Below the pieces are notes generated by a model, which saw only the letters and a list, made by a program, of their open reading frames with translations, was not told the DNA's origin and searched no databases. This document shows, piece by piece, positions 47,021 to 60,059 of a stretch of 64,000 nt of DNA. The translations under genes were made by a program, and so were the position numbers. This DNA is from Aliidiomarina iranensis. GTDB lineage: Bacteria; Pseudomonadota; Gammaproteobacteria; Enterobacterales; Alteromonadaceae. The stretch is taken from contig NZ_PIPJ01000002.1 in assembly GCF_003987135.1 (NCBI RefSeq), forward strand, positions 496,001 to 560,000, read 5' to 3'. The stretch's first letter is position 1; each line of letters starts with the position of its first letter.

Positions 47021-47875
47021 ATGCGTATAGCACCTATTTCAGCATTTGACGATAATTACATTTGGAGCATCACCGCGAGCAACTCAAATAACGGCTCGAG
47101 TGTTGCCAAGCAGCCAAGCGCAAACGAAAACCCGCGCGCAATGGAAGACAATGCAATATCAAAAAATGCAACTACGCCTTGCGTTATTGTTGACCCGGGC
47201 GATGCCGAACCGGTGTTTCAGTGGCTCAAGGATAATAATTGCACGGTGAGCGCTATTTTAGTAACCCATCACCACTATGATCATACCGGTGGCGTGAACG
47301 CCTTAAAAGATCATTTTAACTGCCCAGTGTATGGCCCTCATTCAAGCAAAACCGATGTGGTTACTCAACCATTAAAAGAAGGTGAGCAAATTGCGTTGCT
47401 AGATGAACAGCTAGTGTTAGATGTTATTCAATGCCCAGGCCACACCCTGGATCATATCGCGTTTTATGGCGCTCCCTATTTATTTTGCGGTGATACATTG
47501 TTCGCTGGCGGCTGTGGCCGAATGTTCGAAGGTGAGCCTACAGAATACCTTGAATCACTGAATAAATTAGCCGCACTGCCGGCGGATACGCAGATCTATT
47601 GTGCTCACGAATATACGCTGGCAAATTTAACCTTTGCCGCCGCCGTAGAGCCTAATAATCAGGCAATTCAGCAACGAATTGCGGAGGTGAAAGCCTTGCG
47701 GGCTCAGGATAAACCAACATTACCGGCAGAATTAGCCCTTGAACATGCAACGAATCCTTTTTTGCGTACCCATTTACCATCGGTGCAGCAAGCCGCTGAG
47801 CAGCATTCCGGCAAGGTGTTCAACACTAACCCGGAAGTATTTGCTTGCATTCGTGATTGGAAAAACAACTTTTAA
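47021..47875 (+). CDS. gloB: Hydroxyacylglutathione hydrolase (glyoxalase II)
   Basis: It converts S-lactoylglutathione to lactate and glutathione, detoxifying methylglyoxal. It has 284 residues from ATG 47021 (GAGGGT upstream). The metallo-beta-lactamase metal motif is VTHHHYDHTGG; further ligands are in CPGHTLDHIAF, FCGDTLFAGGCGRMFEG and YCAHEYT. Between ITAS (20) and CVIVDPGD (from 54) an insertion of about 28 residues rich in Asn/Ser/Ala replaces a short turn of the E. coli enzyme. Confidence 0.95.
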   Translation: MRIAPISAFDDNYIWSITASNSNNGSSVAKQPSANENPRAMEDNAISKNATTPCVIVDPGDAEPVFQWLKDNNCTVSAILVTHHHYDHTGGVNALKDHFNCPVYGPHSSKTDVVTQPLKEGEQIALLDEQLVLDVIQCPGHTLDHIAFYGAPYLFCGDTLFAGGCGRMFEGEPTEYLESLNKLAALPADTQIYCAHEYTLANLTFAAAVEPNNQAIQQRIAEVKALRAQDKPTLPAELALEHATNPFLRTHLPSVQQAAEQHSGKVFNTNPEVFACIRDWKNNF

Positions 47876-47956
47876 CCGATTATTTTTTGCGCACTCGCGT
47901 TTATTCAGTACAATAGCTCGGTTATCGGCGCGCTACTTAAAGAGAATACGAAGAAT

Positions 47957-51630
<3,674 letters not shown>

Positions 51631-52680
51631 TTAATAATCTTGCCGCAAACCTGCCAACCGCATGCGCCGTTCAAATTCTCTGATCTTCTGATAGGTGTGT
51701 TGTACCGATTGTTTGGTCATGGGGTTACGGTTACCATCTAGTACCGCCGCCCGTGGCATAGCATCGGCAATTTTATTGGCTGCGTTGTACATCATAGTGA
51801 AGGCTTTATGGCCATCATATTTGAGTGGTAACGTCATGAACAACACCACGCCTCGGGTGTTGAAATTGCTGAAATCATCAAGGTTAAACGTGCCGGGGTT
51901 ATACATATTCGCCATGCGGAATAACAAAGGGCCACGGCCCGATGGCTGCTCGTAGCGATGGAAAATATCCAGCTCGCCAAATTTCATGCCTAGTTCAGTA
52001 ACGGTTTCTAGCAAGCTAGTGCCTTTAATATCCCCAGAAACGAATAAAGTGATCACTTCTTCCTGTGGCGGTTCTACTTCCTCATTTTCTTCCGCCGAGG
52101 CCAAATCAATCGGAAGTTGCTCAACTTCACCATCATCACGCTTAGCTCGCACAGAGGGTAACTCAGGGTCTGCCTCAGGCGTTGTTGCTGCTTGCATAGG
52201 GTTGTCACCAAAGCTTTCGCCAGTATCTTCCTTGGCTTGTTCGGAAACAGAACCAGTGCCTGTGCGAACACCTCTTACCGCAGCTAAGCTTCGGTGGCCA
52301 GGTTCTACTTCTGTATCGTCATCACCCCATGCTTGTTGTGGTTTCGCCGTTACTTTTGCCGAAGCCTCGCTTCTCTCATTACCTATTCCCGCATCACTCG
52401 CTCTTTTCGCCGAGGCGCCTGATTCAGATACCTTCCGAGCTTTCACTCTACCTAAACCCAATTCGTCAAAACTATCCGAGCTAGCGCTGCTTTCAGAATC
52501 CGTGGTATTCGCTAGCAAATCATTTTGGCTGTTTTCATACTGCTGACGCTTCCGCTGCACCGATTCGCGTTTCTTCTCTCCGGCTTGGTTGTTTTTCCGC
52601 AATGTCCAAACACCATGAATCACCAAGCCCGCAATTAGCACTACGCCCACTATAATCAATACTATACGAAAACTATCCAT
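51631..52680 (-). CDS. zipA: Cell-division protein ZipA
   Basis: It anchors FtsZ to the membrane at the division site. It has about 349 residues from ATG 52680 (MDSFRIVLIIVGVVLIAGLVIHGVW, the N-terminal membrane helix). A charged, Ser/Glu-rich linker follows, then the C-terminal FtsZ-binding domain from about 215 (VITLFVSGDIKGTSLLETVTELGMKFGELDIFHRYE). The smc-zipA-ligA order is conserved in many gammaproteobacteria. Confidence 0.95.
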   Translation of the reverse strand: MDSFRIVLIIVGVVLIAGLVIHGVWTLRKNNQAGEKKRESVQRKRQQYENSQNDLLANTTDSESSASSDSFDELGLGRVKARKVSESGASAKRASDAGIGNERSEASAKVTAKPQQAWGDDDTEVEPGHRSLAAVRGVRTGTGSVSEQAKEDTGESFGDNPMQAATTPEADPELPSVRAKRDDGEVEQLPIDLASAEENEEVEPPQEEVITLFVSGDIKGTSLLETVTELGMKFGELDIFHRYEQPSGRGPLLFRMANMYNPGTFNLDDFSNFNTRGVVLFMTLPLKYDGHKAFTMMYNAANKIADAMPRAAVLDGNRNPMTKQSVQHTYQKIREFERRMRLAGLRQDY

Positions 52681-52857
52681 TGCTGCTTCTACCTGTATTC
52701 CGCCGGTTTTCACCTTTGGTTTATTGATCCAAATACCTGCTGCATCTAGCTTATCAGTTACATGAGCAGTTACATCACACTATTAACGCAAAGTTTTATC
52801 TTCATTTATTACCTAAAATTCTGCGTTAACGTTTATATCTTAAAACACTGGCAAAAC

Positions 52858-55800
52858 CTATGCTTCCGCTAAGGCTAAAGCCTCTTCTACATCCACTGCT
52901 ACCAACCGCGATACACCCGGCTCTTGCATGGTAACACCGGCTAAGTGCGTTGCCATTTCCATCGCTATTTTGTTGTGGCTAATATAAATAAACTGCACCG
53001 ATTCTGACATTTCTTGCACTAAACGGCAAAACCGACCCACGTTTACATCATCTAACGGCGCATCCACTTCATCCAACAAACAAAAAGGCGCTGGGTTCAA
53101 ACGGAAAATGGCAAACACCAGTGCCAATGCGGTGAGCGCTTTTTCACCGCCCGAGAGCAGGTGAATGGTACTGTTTTTCTTGCCTGGCGGCCGCGCCATA
53201 ATAGTGACACCGGTTTCCAATAAATCATCATCGGTGAGATCTAAATACGCTTGGCCACCGCCAAACACCTTGGGAAATAGTTGCTGAAGGTCAGCGTTCA
53301 CTTGGTCATAGGTTAGCTTAAATCGCTGCCGAGTTTCACGGTCTATTTTCTTTATTGCATCTTCCAAGGTTTCCAAAGAAGCGGTGAGATCATCATGTTG
53401 TGCATCTAAATACGCTTTGCGCTCACCCTGAACCTCAACTTCCTCAAGCGCCGCTAGGTTTATCGCACCGAGTTGTTGCACTTTGCGCCCGGTATCTTCT
53501 AAGCGTTGCTGCCAAGTTGTTTCCTCGGCATCTTCCGGCATGCTTTGCAAAACCGCCTTCAATGAAACATTCATTTCCTGCAAAGCATCAAGCAACGAAT
53601 GCCCTCTCTCGCGCGCAGTAGCGAGGGATAATTTACTCGCCTGCACGCGCTCCTGCTGCTTTGCTATTTGCTCTATTACCGCACTTTGCCCTTGATTCAA
53701 AACACTCAACTTCTCACTCACAGCAGCTACACGTTCACGCAGTTCTTGAAGCTCTGCTTCTTGTTCCGAGTGCAGCATTAATTGTTGTGCTAAATCTTCT
53801 TCAAGCGTATCTGTATCTGCCGCACTTTCACCCTCCCGTTGCAAATCAGCTATTCGCTCCTTAAGTTGCGCTTGTTGCTCGCTACTTCGCGCTAGTGATT
53901 GTTGCAAATGTTGCTGTTGGCTTGCCGCCTGTGAATGCGCTAGTTGCTTGCTATGTAAAGCTTGCTGTTGTTCCTGATGTTGCCGCTGCGCTTGTTGCCG
54001 AGCTGCCTGTAATTGTTCACCCTCTTGCTGCCGAGCAGCTTGTTCCGGCGCCTGCGCCGCTATTTTTTCTTCTAGCTCAGTTATTTTGCTTTCGGCCTGC
54101 CATAAACGCTCCGCCTCTTCCTCGCGCTGCAAGGCTAGTGTTTCAATTTCATCCTGTAACTTTTGCCGCCGAGATTCTTGTTGCGCTGCATCACGAATTA
54201 GGGCGGAACGCCGTTCGGTTAAGCGCACTACAGCCGCATGCGCATCAGTGCGCTCGGTTCTAAGTAAACGAATTGAGGTATTATTCTCTGTTAATTCAGC
54301 TTCTACTTCGGCTAGTTTTTCAGTGAGATTTGCAAGCTCAGATTCGGTTTGCGCTAACTCGCTGATTAATTCTCGCAGTTGTTGCTCCCATAGCAATTCC
54401 GAATCGGCTTGATCCGCTGCTTGCAGTTGCCAGCCGCGCCCAATCACAACCCCACCAGGCTGTAAAACCGCAAAATAATCAGGATTCTCTGCCAATAAAG
54501 CCGCCGCTTTTTCCGGCGTTTCGGCAACAGCAATTTGCTGCAACAACGAAATATGTGCCGCCGCTGCTGAATGCTCGCTGTGCCCATGGGCCAATACTAC
54601 GGCCGCCAAACTCTCAGCTTTTATCTCAGCTTTTATCTCCGCCTCAGCCGTTTCCGCTCCAGAATTGAGAGGCGCACAACTAATGGCATTACCCTGTATT
54701 TCTGACGCCAACTCAGCGGCAACCACCGGTGCACTTAACCACGGAAATAAAGCTGTTTCTGCCGCTAATAACCACACCTCAGGCACAGCTAAAAGCTCTC
54801 GTAAGCGCCCCAAATGAACGTGATCTTTCAACCATTTATCATCTTCGTTAGGCTGATTACGGCCAGCAAGTAATTGCTGCAACGATGCGATTCGCCCCTG
54901 CTGTTGTTGTTGCTTTTGTTGCAGCTGATGAATCTGCGCATCTATCGATTTTATTTGTTGTTGCGCAGCAGAACGCTCGGTTTCCCCGTTTTCTAGCGCC
55001 GCCTCAGCTTGGCGTAAAGTTTCCTCAGCCATGGTTAGCTCGGCCGTTATGGTTGCTTCAGCAGCACCATCAATATTGGGTAATTCTGCCAATTCCTGCT
55101 GCACTGCCGCTAACCGCGCTTCTACTCGTTCGGCAAGTTGCTTAGCTGAAGCCCTATCAGCTTGCGCTAGCGAAAGCTGCTGCTGATGCTGATTTGCAGT
55201 ATCACGCCAATGTTGCCACTTATCTTGCCAATCCTGATAAGCAAGCTCCGCATCTTCCCGCGTAAGCTCCGCCATTTGCAAGGCTTCCGCCGCTTCATCA
55301 AGCTGGCTTTGTAATGCTGCGCTTTGTTCCGCAAGATATTCAAGCTCAGATTTATCGGCGGTAATTTGTTCGTCGAGTTGCTGTTGCTGTACTTGTAAGG
55401 CCTCGAGTTGCCGTTGCTTTTGCACCTGCAACTGCCGTTCATGCTGAATTTGCTGCTCGAGCTTAGCAATTTGTGTATTGGTTTGGTAAAACCCTTGTTG
55501 CGCGGTATCAACCTGCTGTTTTAAATCAGCTTCTTGTTCGCGTAGTTCAATTTGCCCACGTTCGCTACCGCGCTGCTCGGCTACCCAGCGCTCAAGCTCA
55601 GCCTGCTCTTGTTGCACCTCGTGTTCTAACCGATCGCATTGCTGTTGGTATTGCTGCCAACGCATGGCCTGCAATTGCGCTTTTAACTCACGCTCTTCTG
55701 TTTTTAAATTTTGATAACGCTTGGCGGCCGCCGCTTGCCTTTGTAATTTCGCCAACTGCTGGCCTAATTCTTCCCGCACATCGGCTAACCGCTCTAAGTT

Positions 55801-56367
55801 ATCGCGGGTACGCAACATGCGGCTTTCCGTTTCCTTGCGCCGTTCTTTGTAGCGCGAAATTCCAGCCGCTTCTTCAATAAACACCCGCAGCTCTTGTGGC
55901 CGTGATTCAATAAGCCGCGAAATCATACCCTGTTCAATTATGGCATAACTGCGAGGCCCTAGGCCGGTACCTAAAAATAGATCAGTGATATCCCGGCGCC
56001 GGCATTTGCTGCCGTTTAACATATACAGCGATTGGCTTTCCCGGGTAACAATGCGTTTCACCGAGATTTCGTTGAAGCTAGCGAACTCGCCTTGCACTCT
56101 GCCCGAGGTGTTATCAAACACGAGCTCTACGCTAGCTTGGGATACAGGTTTACGTGCTTGCGAGCCGTTAAAAATAACGTCTGTCATGGCATCACCACGC
56201 AAGTTTTTCGCCGAACTCTCTCCGAGAACCCAGCGCACCGCATCAATCACGTTTGATTTGCCACACCCATTAGGGCCAACGATGCATGTCATTTGCTCCG
56301 GAAAGGCCACCTTGGTTGGGTCAACAAAAGATTTAAAACCCGCAAGCTTAATATGTTTTAATCGCAT
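52858..56367 (-). CDS. smc: Chromosome segregation ATPase SMC
   Basis: It condenses and resolves the chromosome. Its 1169 residues have N-terminal Walker A (GPNGCGKSNVIDAVRWVLGE) and two long coiled coils rich in Gln/Glu/Ala. A hinge lies at about 520-660. The C-terminal signature is LSGGEKALTALALVFAIF and Walker B is FCLLDEVDAPLDD. Presence of SMC rather than MukB argues against the enteric lineage. The hinge region contains a 12-base in-frame duplication (AEIKAEIKAE). The leader has a hairpin. Confidence 0.97.
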   Translation of the reverse strand: MRLKHIKLAGFKSFVDPTKVAFPEQMTCIVGPNGCGKSNVIDAVRWVLGESSAKNLRGDAMTDVIFNGSQARKPVSQASVELVFDNTSGRVQGEFASFNEISVKRIVTRESQSLYMLNGSKCRRRDITDLFLGTGLGPRSYAIIEQGMISRLIESRPQELRVFIEEAAGISRYKERRKETESRMLRTRDNLERLADVREELGQQLAKLQRQAAAAKRYQNLKTEERELKAQLQAMRWQQYQQQCDRLEHEVQQEQAELERWVAEQRGSERGQIELREQEADLKQQVDTAQQGFYQTNTQIAKLEQQIQHERQLQVQKQRQLEALQVQQQQLDEQITADKSELEYLAEQSAALQSQLDEAAEALQMAELTREDAELAYQDWQDKWQHWRDTANQHQQQLSLAQADRASAKQLAERVEARLAAVQQELAELPNIDGAAEATITAELTMAEETLRQAEAALENGETERSAAQQQIKSIDAQIHQLQQKQQQQQGRIASLQQLLAGRNQPNEDDKWLKDHVHLGRLRELLAVPEVWLLAAETALFPWLSAPVVAAELASEIQGNAISCAPLNSGAETAEAEIKAEIKAESLAAVVLAHGHSEHSAAAAHISLLQQIAVAETPEKAAALLAENPDYFAVLQPGGVVIGRGWQLQAADQADSELLWEQQLRELISELAQTESELANLTEKLAEVEAELTENNTSIRLLRTERTDAHAAVVRLTERRSALIRDAAQQESRRQKLQDEIETLALQREEEAERLWQAESKITELEEKIAAQAPEQAARQQEGEQLQAARQQAQRQHQEQQQALHSKQLAHSQAASQQQHLQQSLARSSEQQAQLKERIADLQREGESAADTDTLEEDLAQQLMLHSEQEAELQELRERVAAVSEKLSVLNQGQSAVIEQIAKQQERVQASKLSLATARERGHSLLDALQEMNVSLKAVLQSMPEDAEETTWQQRLEDTGRKVQQLGAINLAALEEVEVQGERKAYLDAQHDDLTASLETLEDAIKKIDRETRQRFKLTYDQVNADLQQLFPKVFGGGQAYLDLTDDDLLETGVTIMARPPGKKNSTIHLLSGGEKALTALALVFAIFRLNPAPFCLLDEVDAPLDDVNVGRFCRLVQEMSESVQFIYISHNKIAMEMATHLAGVTMQEPGVSRLVAVDVEEALALAEA

Positions 56368-56378
56368 GCTCTCTTATT

Positions 56379-56397
56379 AGGGCTCAAAACGAGCCCT
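56379..56397 (-). promoter_or_regulatory. Hairpin in the smc leader
   Basis: AGGGCTC, 5-base loop, GAGCCCT, ending 11 bases ahead of the smc ATG and next to its AGAG ribosome site. No T run follows, so it is not an ordinary terminator. Confidence 0.5.
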
Positions 56398-56563
56398 CAC
56401 CGTTCGCCAATGCTTGTTAGCGTTATTGTTGTTATTTCAATAACTCAGTGTAATTCCTCGTTGCCTTGCCGACAACATCTGAAGCAAATCCTTACATTAA
56501 TTAAGTGCACTATCTACCCATGATCGCTGTATAATAAACAGGCATTTGGAGTTCGAGGGTATT

Positions 56564-57097
56564 ATGCGCGTAATAAAACAGTTGATATCGATATTGATTT
56601 TCACCGCCACAAATTTATCGGCCGCATTCGCCGCACCCTCAGAAGATTTCGATTATCAAATCCATGTTTCTTTGTGGACCACACATTTCAACCCGAAACC
56701 TGAGCACAATAACGATCAAAATTTAATTGGTTTTGAGTTTTATGGCGATCGTTTACCCCCAAGCCGATACCAACGCTACCGCGGTATTTCCGATTATGCT
56801 CGGCCGTTAGCCGGCGTGGCTTGGTTTCGCAATTCATTTGGGCAAAAATCCTTATATGCTTATGGTGGCGTGCGCCAAAACTTTGTCCGTTATGGCGAAG
56901 TACAAACCTATGGCAAGCTTACCGCAGGCTTGATTCATGGCTATCGCGGCGAGTACAAAGATAAAATTCCCTTTAATCAACTTGGAATAGCACCCGCAGT
57001 GCTGCCCATGTTGGGTGCTCAATATCAAAACAGTTTCGCCGAACTCACATTGTTCGGCGTATCCGGTGTAATGCTCACCGTGGGTCTGAATTTTTGA
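56564..57097 (+). CDS. Exported protein, possible PagP-like outer-membrane beta barrel
   Basis: The protein has 177 residues from ATG 56564 (GAGGGT upstream), with a signal peptide ending near SAAFA-A. The mature part has alternating aromatic strands. YQIHVSLWTTHFNP opens it, and KLTAGLIHGYR leads into PFNQLGIAPAVLPMLGAQYQNSFAELTLFGVSGVMLTVGLNF, closing on Phe. The last third resembles the C-terminal half of the lipid A palmitoyltransferase PagP in spacing and in the PLP-like run. The resemblance is weak and by eye only; an unassigned small barrel protein is the safe reading. Confidence 0.6.
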   Translation: MRVIKQLISILIFTATNLSAAFAAPSEDFDYQIHVSLWTTHFNPKPEHNNDQNLIGFEFYGDRLPPSRYQRYRGISDYARPLAGVAWFRNSFGQKSLYAYGGVRQNFVRYGEVQTYGKLTAGLIHGYRGEYKDKIPFNQLGIAPAVLPMLGAQYQNSFAELTLFGVSGVMLTVGLNF

Positions 57098-57157
57098 GCG
57101 ATACAGCTGGCATATTTAACGTGAATAAAGATAGTGTTTCATTCGTTATAAACGTAG

Positions 57158-57192
57158 AGGGCAAATCAGCGTTAACTGATTTGCCCTTTTTT
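57158..57192 (+). terminator. Terminator after the barrel-protein gene
   Basis: AGGGCAAATCAG, loop of 6, CTGATTTGCCCT, then TTTTT. Confidence 0.92.
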
Positions 57193-57268
57193 AAGATGGT
57201 ACAGTAAACATAAACAGAGTAAGCATAACCGCCGAACGGGAATTCTCCTAACTCTGGAAACACCTTGC

Positions 57269-57616
57269 TTAATCGTAGCGATGCTCAAAAGTAACAATGG
57301 TGCCATCTTCTCGTGTCATGGTTCGTGCATAAATCTCCGTGAAACCAAAACCGTTATCAACGAAGCCACTCACGGTAACCGCCTCGCCCACACTAGCAGG
57401 CACCCAATTAGGGCCTACATATACTCGAACACTCCCTGTTGAATCGGCGAGGCGAAATTCATCTTCATCAGTTATCCGCTCAACGGTGCCACTTACAACA
57501 ACCATTGAACCTCTTTGAATATCGCTAATCGGCGTTACATTTTGCTCGGCAACTGCTTTAACAGATATCGTTGCAGACACTAAACACGCAAACATCATTA
57601 AATTAGATAATTTCAT
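57269..57616 (-). CDS. BOF/YgiW-family exported OB-fold protein
   Basis: The protein has 115 residues from ATG 57616 (GAGGA 8 bases ahead). A signal peptide ends near VKAVA-E. A single bacterial OB-fold follows (GSMVVVSGTVERITDEDEFRLADSTGSVRVYVGPNW ... VSGFVDNG). YgiW-type proteins are periplasmic, stress-induced and bind small ligands or cations. In E. coli ygiW lies beside qseBC; here a kinase/regulator pair precedes it on the same strand with a 134-base gap. Confidence 0.85.
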   Translation of the reverse strand: MKLSNLMMFACLVSATISVKAVAEQNVTPISDIQRGSMVVVSGTVERITDEDEFRLADSTGSVRVYVGPNWVPASVGEAVTVSGFVDNGFGFTEIYARTMTREDGTIVTFEHRYD

Positions 57617-57750
57617 CACAAGTTTCCTCAACTTAGCTCTCGATTAACACTCATCACTTCGTAGTAGCTCATTGTATTTAACCGATACAACGTTACCCTA
57701 CACCAATAGAGTGCCAGCCTTTCCTGACAAGAACCTGACGAAATTAATTT

Positions 57751-59079
57751 TTATGATTGAAAGCTTAGAGTGAATTCAGCACCCCCATCGTGCATGTTGC
57801 GTGCACTAACGCTGCCGCCTTGGGCCTGTTGAATTCTTTTCACGATAGAGAGGCCCAAGCCCGTTCCTCCTTGGGCCGCATTGCTACCTCGCCAAAATGG
57901 TTTAAACAGTTGCTGTTCAAAATTAGCCGGTAGGCCCTCACCATAATCTCTAATGCTAATCCTGCATCCGGGGCCAACCTTAATTTCAATTGGGCCCTTT
58001 CTACTATGAAAAATTGCATTTTCCACTAAATTATACAGTGCAACTTCAACACCCTCAGCGATAGCCCTTGCGAAAACCGGTTTAGCAGGCGCTACTAGGC
58101 TGACATCTAAGTGATTCTCATAAGCAACCGGCGCGAGGGCGGCAACCACGGATTGCGCAATTTCGCAGAGATTAACTTGTTCCATAGATTTTTCAGCTAA
58201 AACTTCAACACGTGCCGATGCCAGTACTTGTTGAACAGTTCGCGAGAGCGCTAACGTATCGGCTCGTAATTTATTGGCCAATTCGCTCTCCGGTAAGGCA
58301 TCCATGCGTGCAAGCAGAACCGCAACTGGTGTTCTCAATGCGTGGGCGATTTCTGCAGCCCTGCGGCTTTCTACCGATAACGCATCCTCTAATCGTTTAA
58401 TAGTTCGCTGTGAAGCCTGCACCAAATCAGCTATTTCGGCAGGAAATGCTAACTCAGGAGGCGGTTCAGAACTACCGGGCTGTAATTCTCGCGCCCAAGC
58501 AGCAGCTTTCGATATAGGTTTAAGCTCACTGCGAACCCAAAACAAATTTGTGCCAATCAATAAAAAGATAAGTGGCAAAATAGGTAACCACACGTGTGCA
58601 TAAAATTCAGATACATAAGCGCGCCATTTTAGTTTTGCGGGATCATCCTTCATCACAAAAACAGCGCGTAATCCATCGTTTCGTTGATAAAATTCTATCC
58701 CTCCAACGAGCGCCTCTGATTCCAAGTGTTGCGAGCGGGTCATCCACTCATCAGCGTAGAGATCGATTGCACCAGGCGGAATTAATTCCGAGTTCATAGC
58801 ATCAAGAACGTTGCCGCCTCTATCGATTAATGCAAAGCCATAAGATTCAGGGTGCTCGTTAAATAGAGCACGCACCTCAGCATCTGCCGGTACCATTTGC
58901 CCATTTAATCCCTCTTCAAGTAGGCGCATTTGATTTGCAATCACTTCGGAATCAATCGCTCTCGAATTTGATGCGTAATAGACGCCAACAATCATTGAAT
59001 TAACAAGAAACACCACGATGGCTATCAACGTTAGCCTGCGTGTTAACACTTTTGCCAGAGGTGGGCCTGATTTCACCAT
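57751..59079 (-). CDS. Two-component sensor histidine kinase (QseC/PmrB-like)
   Basis: The protein has about 442 residues from ATG 59079. Membrane helices at about 15-36 and 163-183 flank a periplasmic sensor of about 125 residues. A linker leads to the HisKA box AEIAHALRTPVAV with phospho-acceptor His246. The ATPase domain follows, with N box (VALYNLVENAIFHS), G1 (IRDYGEGLP) and G2 (GGTGLGLSIVKRI). It starts 4 bases after the regulator stop, so both are made together. The signal is unknown. Confidence 0.92.
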   Translation of the reverse strand: MVKSGPPLAKVLTRRLTLIAIVVFLVNSMIVGVYYASNSRAIDSEVIANQMRLLEEGLNGQMVPADAEVRALFNEHPESYGFALIDRGGNVLDAMNSELIPPGAIDLYADEWMTRSQHLESEALVGGIEFYQRNDGLRAVFVMKDDPAKLKWRAYVSEFYAHVWLPILPLIFLLIGTNLFWVRSELKPISKAAAWARELQPGSSEPPPELAFPAEIADLVQASQRTIKRLEDALSVESRRAAEIAHALRTPVAVLLARMDALPESELANKLRADTLALSRTVQQVLASARVEVLAEKSMEQVNLCEIAQSVVAALAPVAYENHLDVSLVAPAKPVFARAIAEGVEVALYNLVENAIFHSRKGPIEIKVGPGCRISIRDYGEGLPANFEQQLFKPFWRGSNAAQGGTGLGLSIVKRIQQAQGGSVSARNMHDGGAEFTLSFQS

Positions 59080-59083
59080 AGTT

Positions 59084-59764
59084 TTATTTGCTCGTATTTT
59101 TTTGCGGTAACATCCAGCCCACACCGCGCACAGTAATAATGGCTAGCTCACAGCCAGCTTCGGCTAGCGCTCGGCGTAATCGGGATACCGATGCTTCGAG
59201 CGCATTAGGGCTGTAGGCATCATCAAAGCCATAAACGGCTTCTTCTAGCGTTCTTCGATTCAGCACCCGGCCCGCAGCACGCATAAGGTGTTCAAGTACG
59301 GTTACCTCACGGCGCCCCAATGAAATTGGCTGTTTTTCAAAGGTTACGCTGCGTGAAGCGGTATTTAGTTGCAACCCATCTATTGTTAATGTGGATGAGG
59401 CTCTCTCCCCAGGACGACGCAAAACAGCTCTACACCGTGCGAGTAATTCTGACATCTCAACGGGTTTTACAATGTAATCATCGGCGCCACCATCTAGCCC
59501 TGCTAAGCGTGCCGAAAGCTCCTCTCGCGCCGTTAAAATAATCACAGGCACGCTTCCTTGCTTGCGAAGCTTCGGTAGTAGCTCTAAACCATCGCCATCG
59601 GGCAGCCCTAAATCCAAAATAATGAGTGCATAATCGGTAATTTCGGCCATTTGCGATGCTAATTTTACAGTAGCGGCATGATCAACTGCGTAGCCGGCTC
59701 GAGCAATGGCATGAACCATAGCCTCCGATAAAGAAGGATGATCTTCGATAAGCAACACACGCAT
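59084..59764 (-). CDS. OmpR-family response regulator (QseB/PmrA-like)
   Basis: The protein has 226 residues. The receiver domain has the acidic pocket E7/D8, phospho-acceptor D51 in LIILDLGLPDGDG, TAREE and the Lys in IVKP. The C-terminal winged helix (about 125-222) has the recognition segment ALEASVSRLRRALAEAG. It is first of a regulator-kinase-BOF cluster. No repeated binding site was found in the 295 gene-free bases upstream (59765-60059). Confidence 0.93.
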   Translation of the reverse strand: MRVLLIEDHPSLSEAMVHAIARAGYAVDHAATVKLASQMAEITDYALIILDLGLPDGDGLELLPKLRKQGSVPVIILTAREELSARLAGLDGGADDYIVKPVEMSELLARCRAVLRRPGERASSTLTIDGLQLNTASRSVTFEKQPISLGRREVTVLEHLMRAAGRVLNRRTLEEAVYGFDDAYSPNALEASVSRLRRALAEAGCELAIITVRGVGWMLPQKNTSK

Positions 59765-60059
59765 CAGATGTATACTCCGAAAAAATATGTATTCTCATTA
59801 TGATGGGCAATTCTTAGCAAACCAAGTATCTTTGCAAAGCATTGGTGCTAATAGAGTTTAATGAGAGAGTTTATATTCTTACCCTATTTCATAACCTACT
59901 CTTTAACGTTGAACCTTGCATTCGCAAAAATCGAATAAGTGTCCGATAAAGCGCAACTGCGGTTTCTCCCCTCCCAACTCAAGCATTTTTTACTCATAAT
60001 GAAATCTTGAAAGCGAACACATTAAGTTTAGGCCCATTTGAGTTACATGGAGGTAATTT

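Noticed and set aside
51986-52546. 186-codon plus-strand frame inside zipA
   Set aside because: Serine-rich mirror of the ZipA linker; no start signals.
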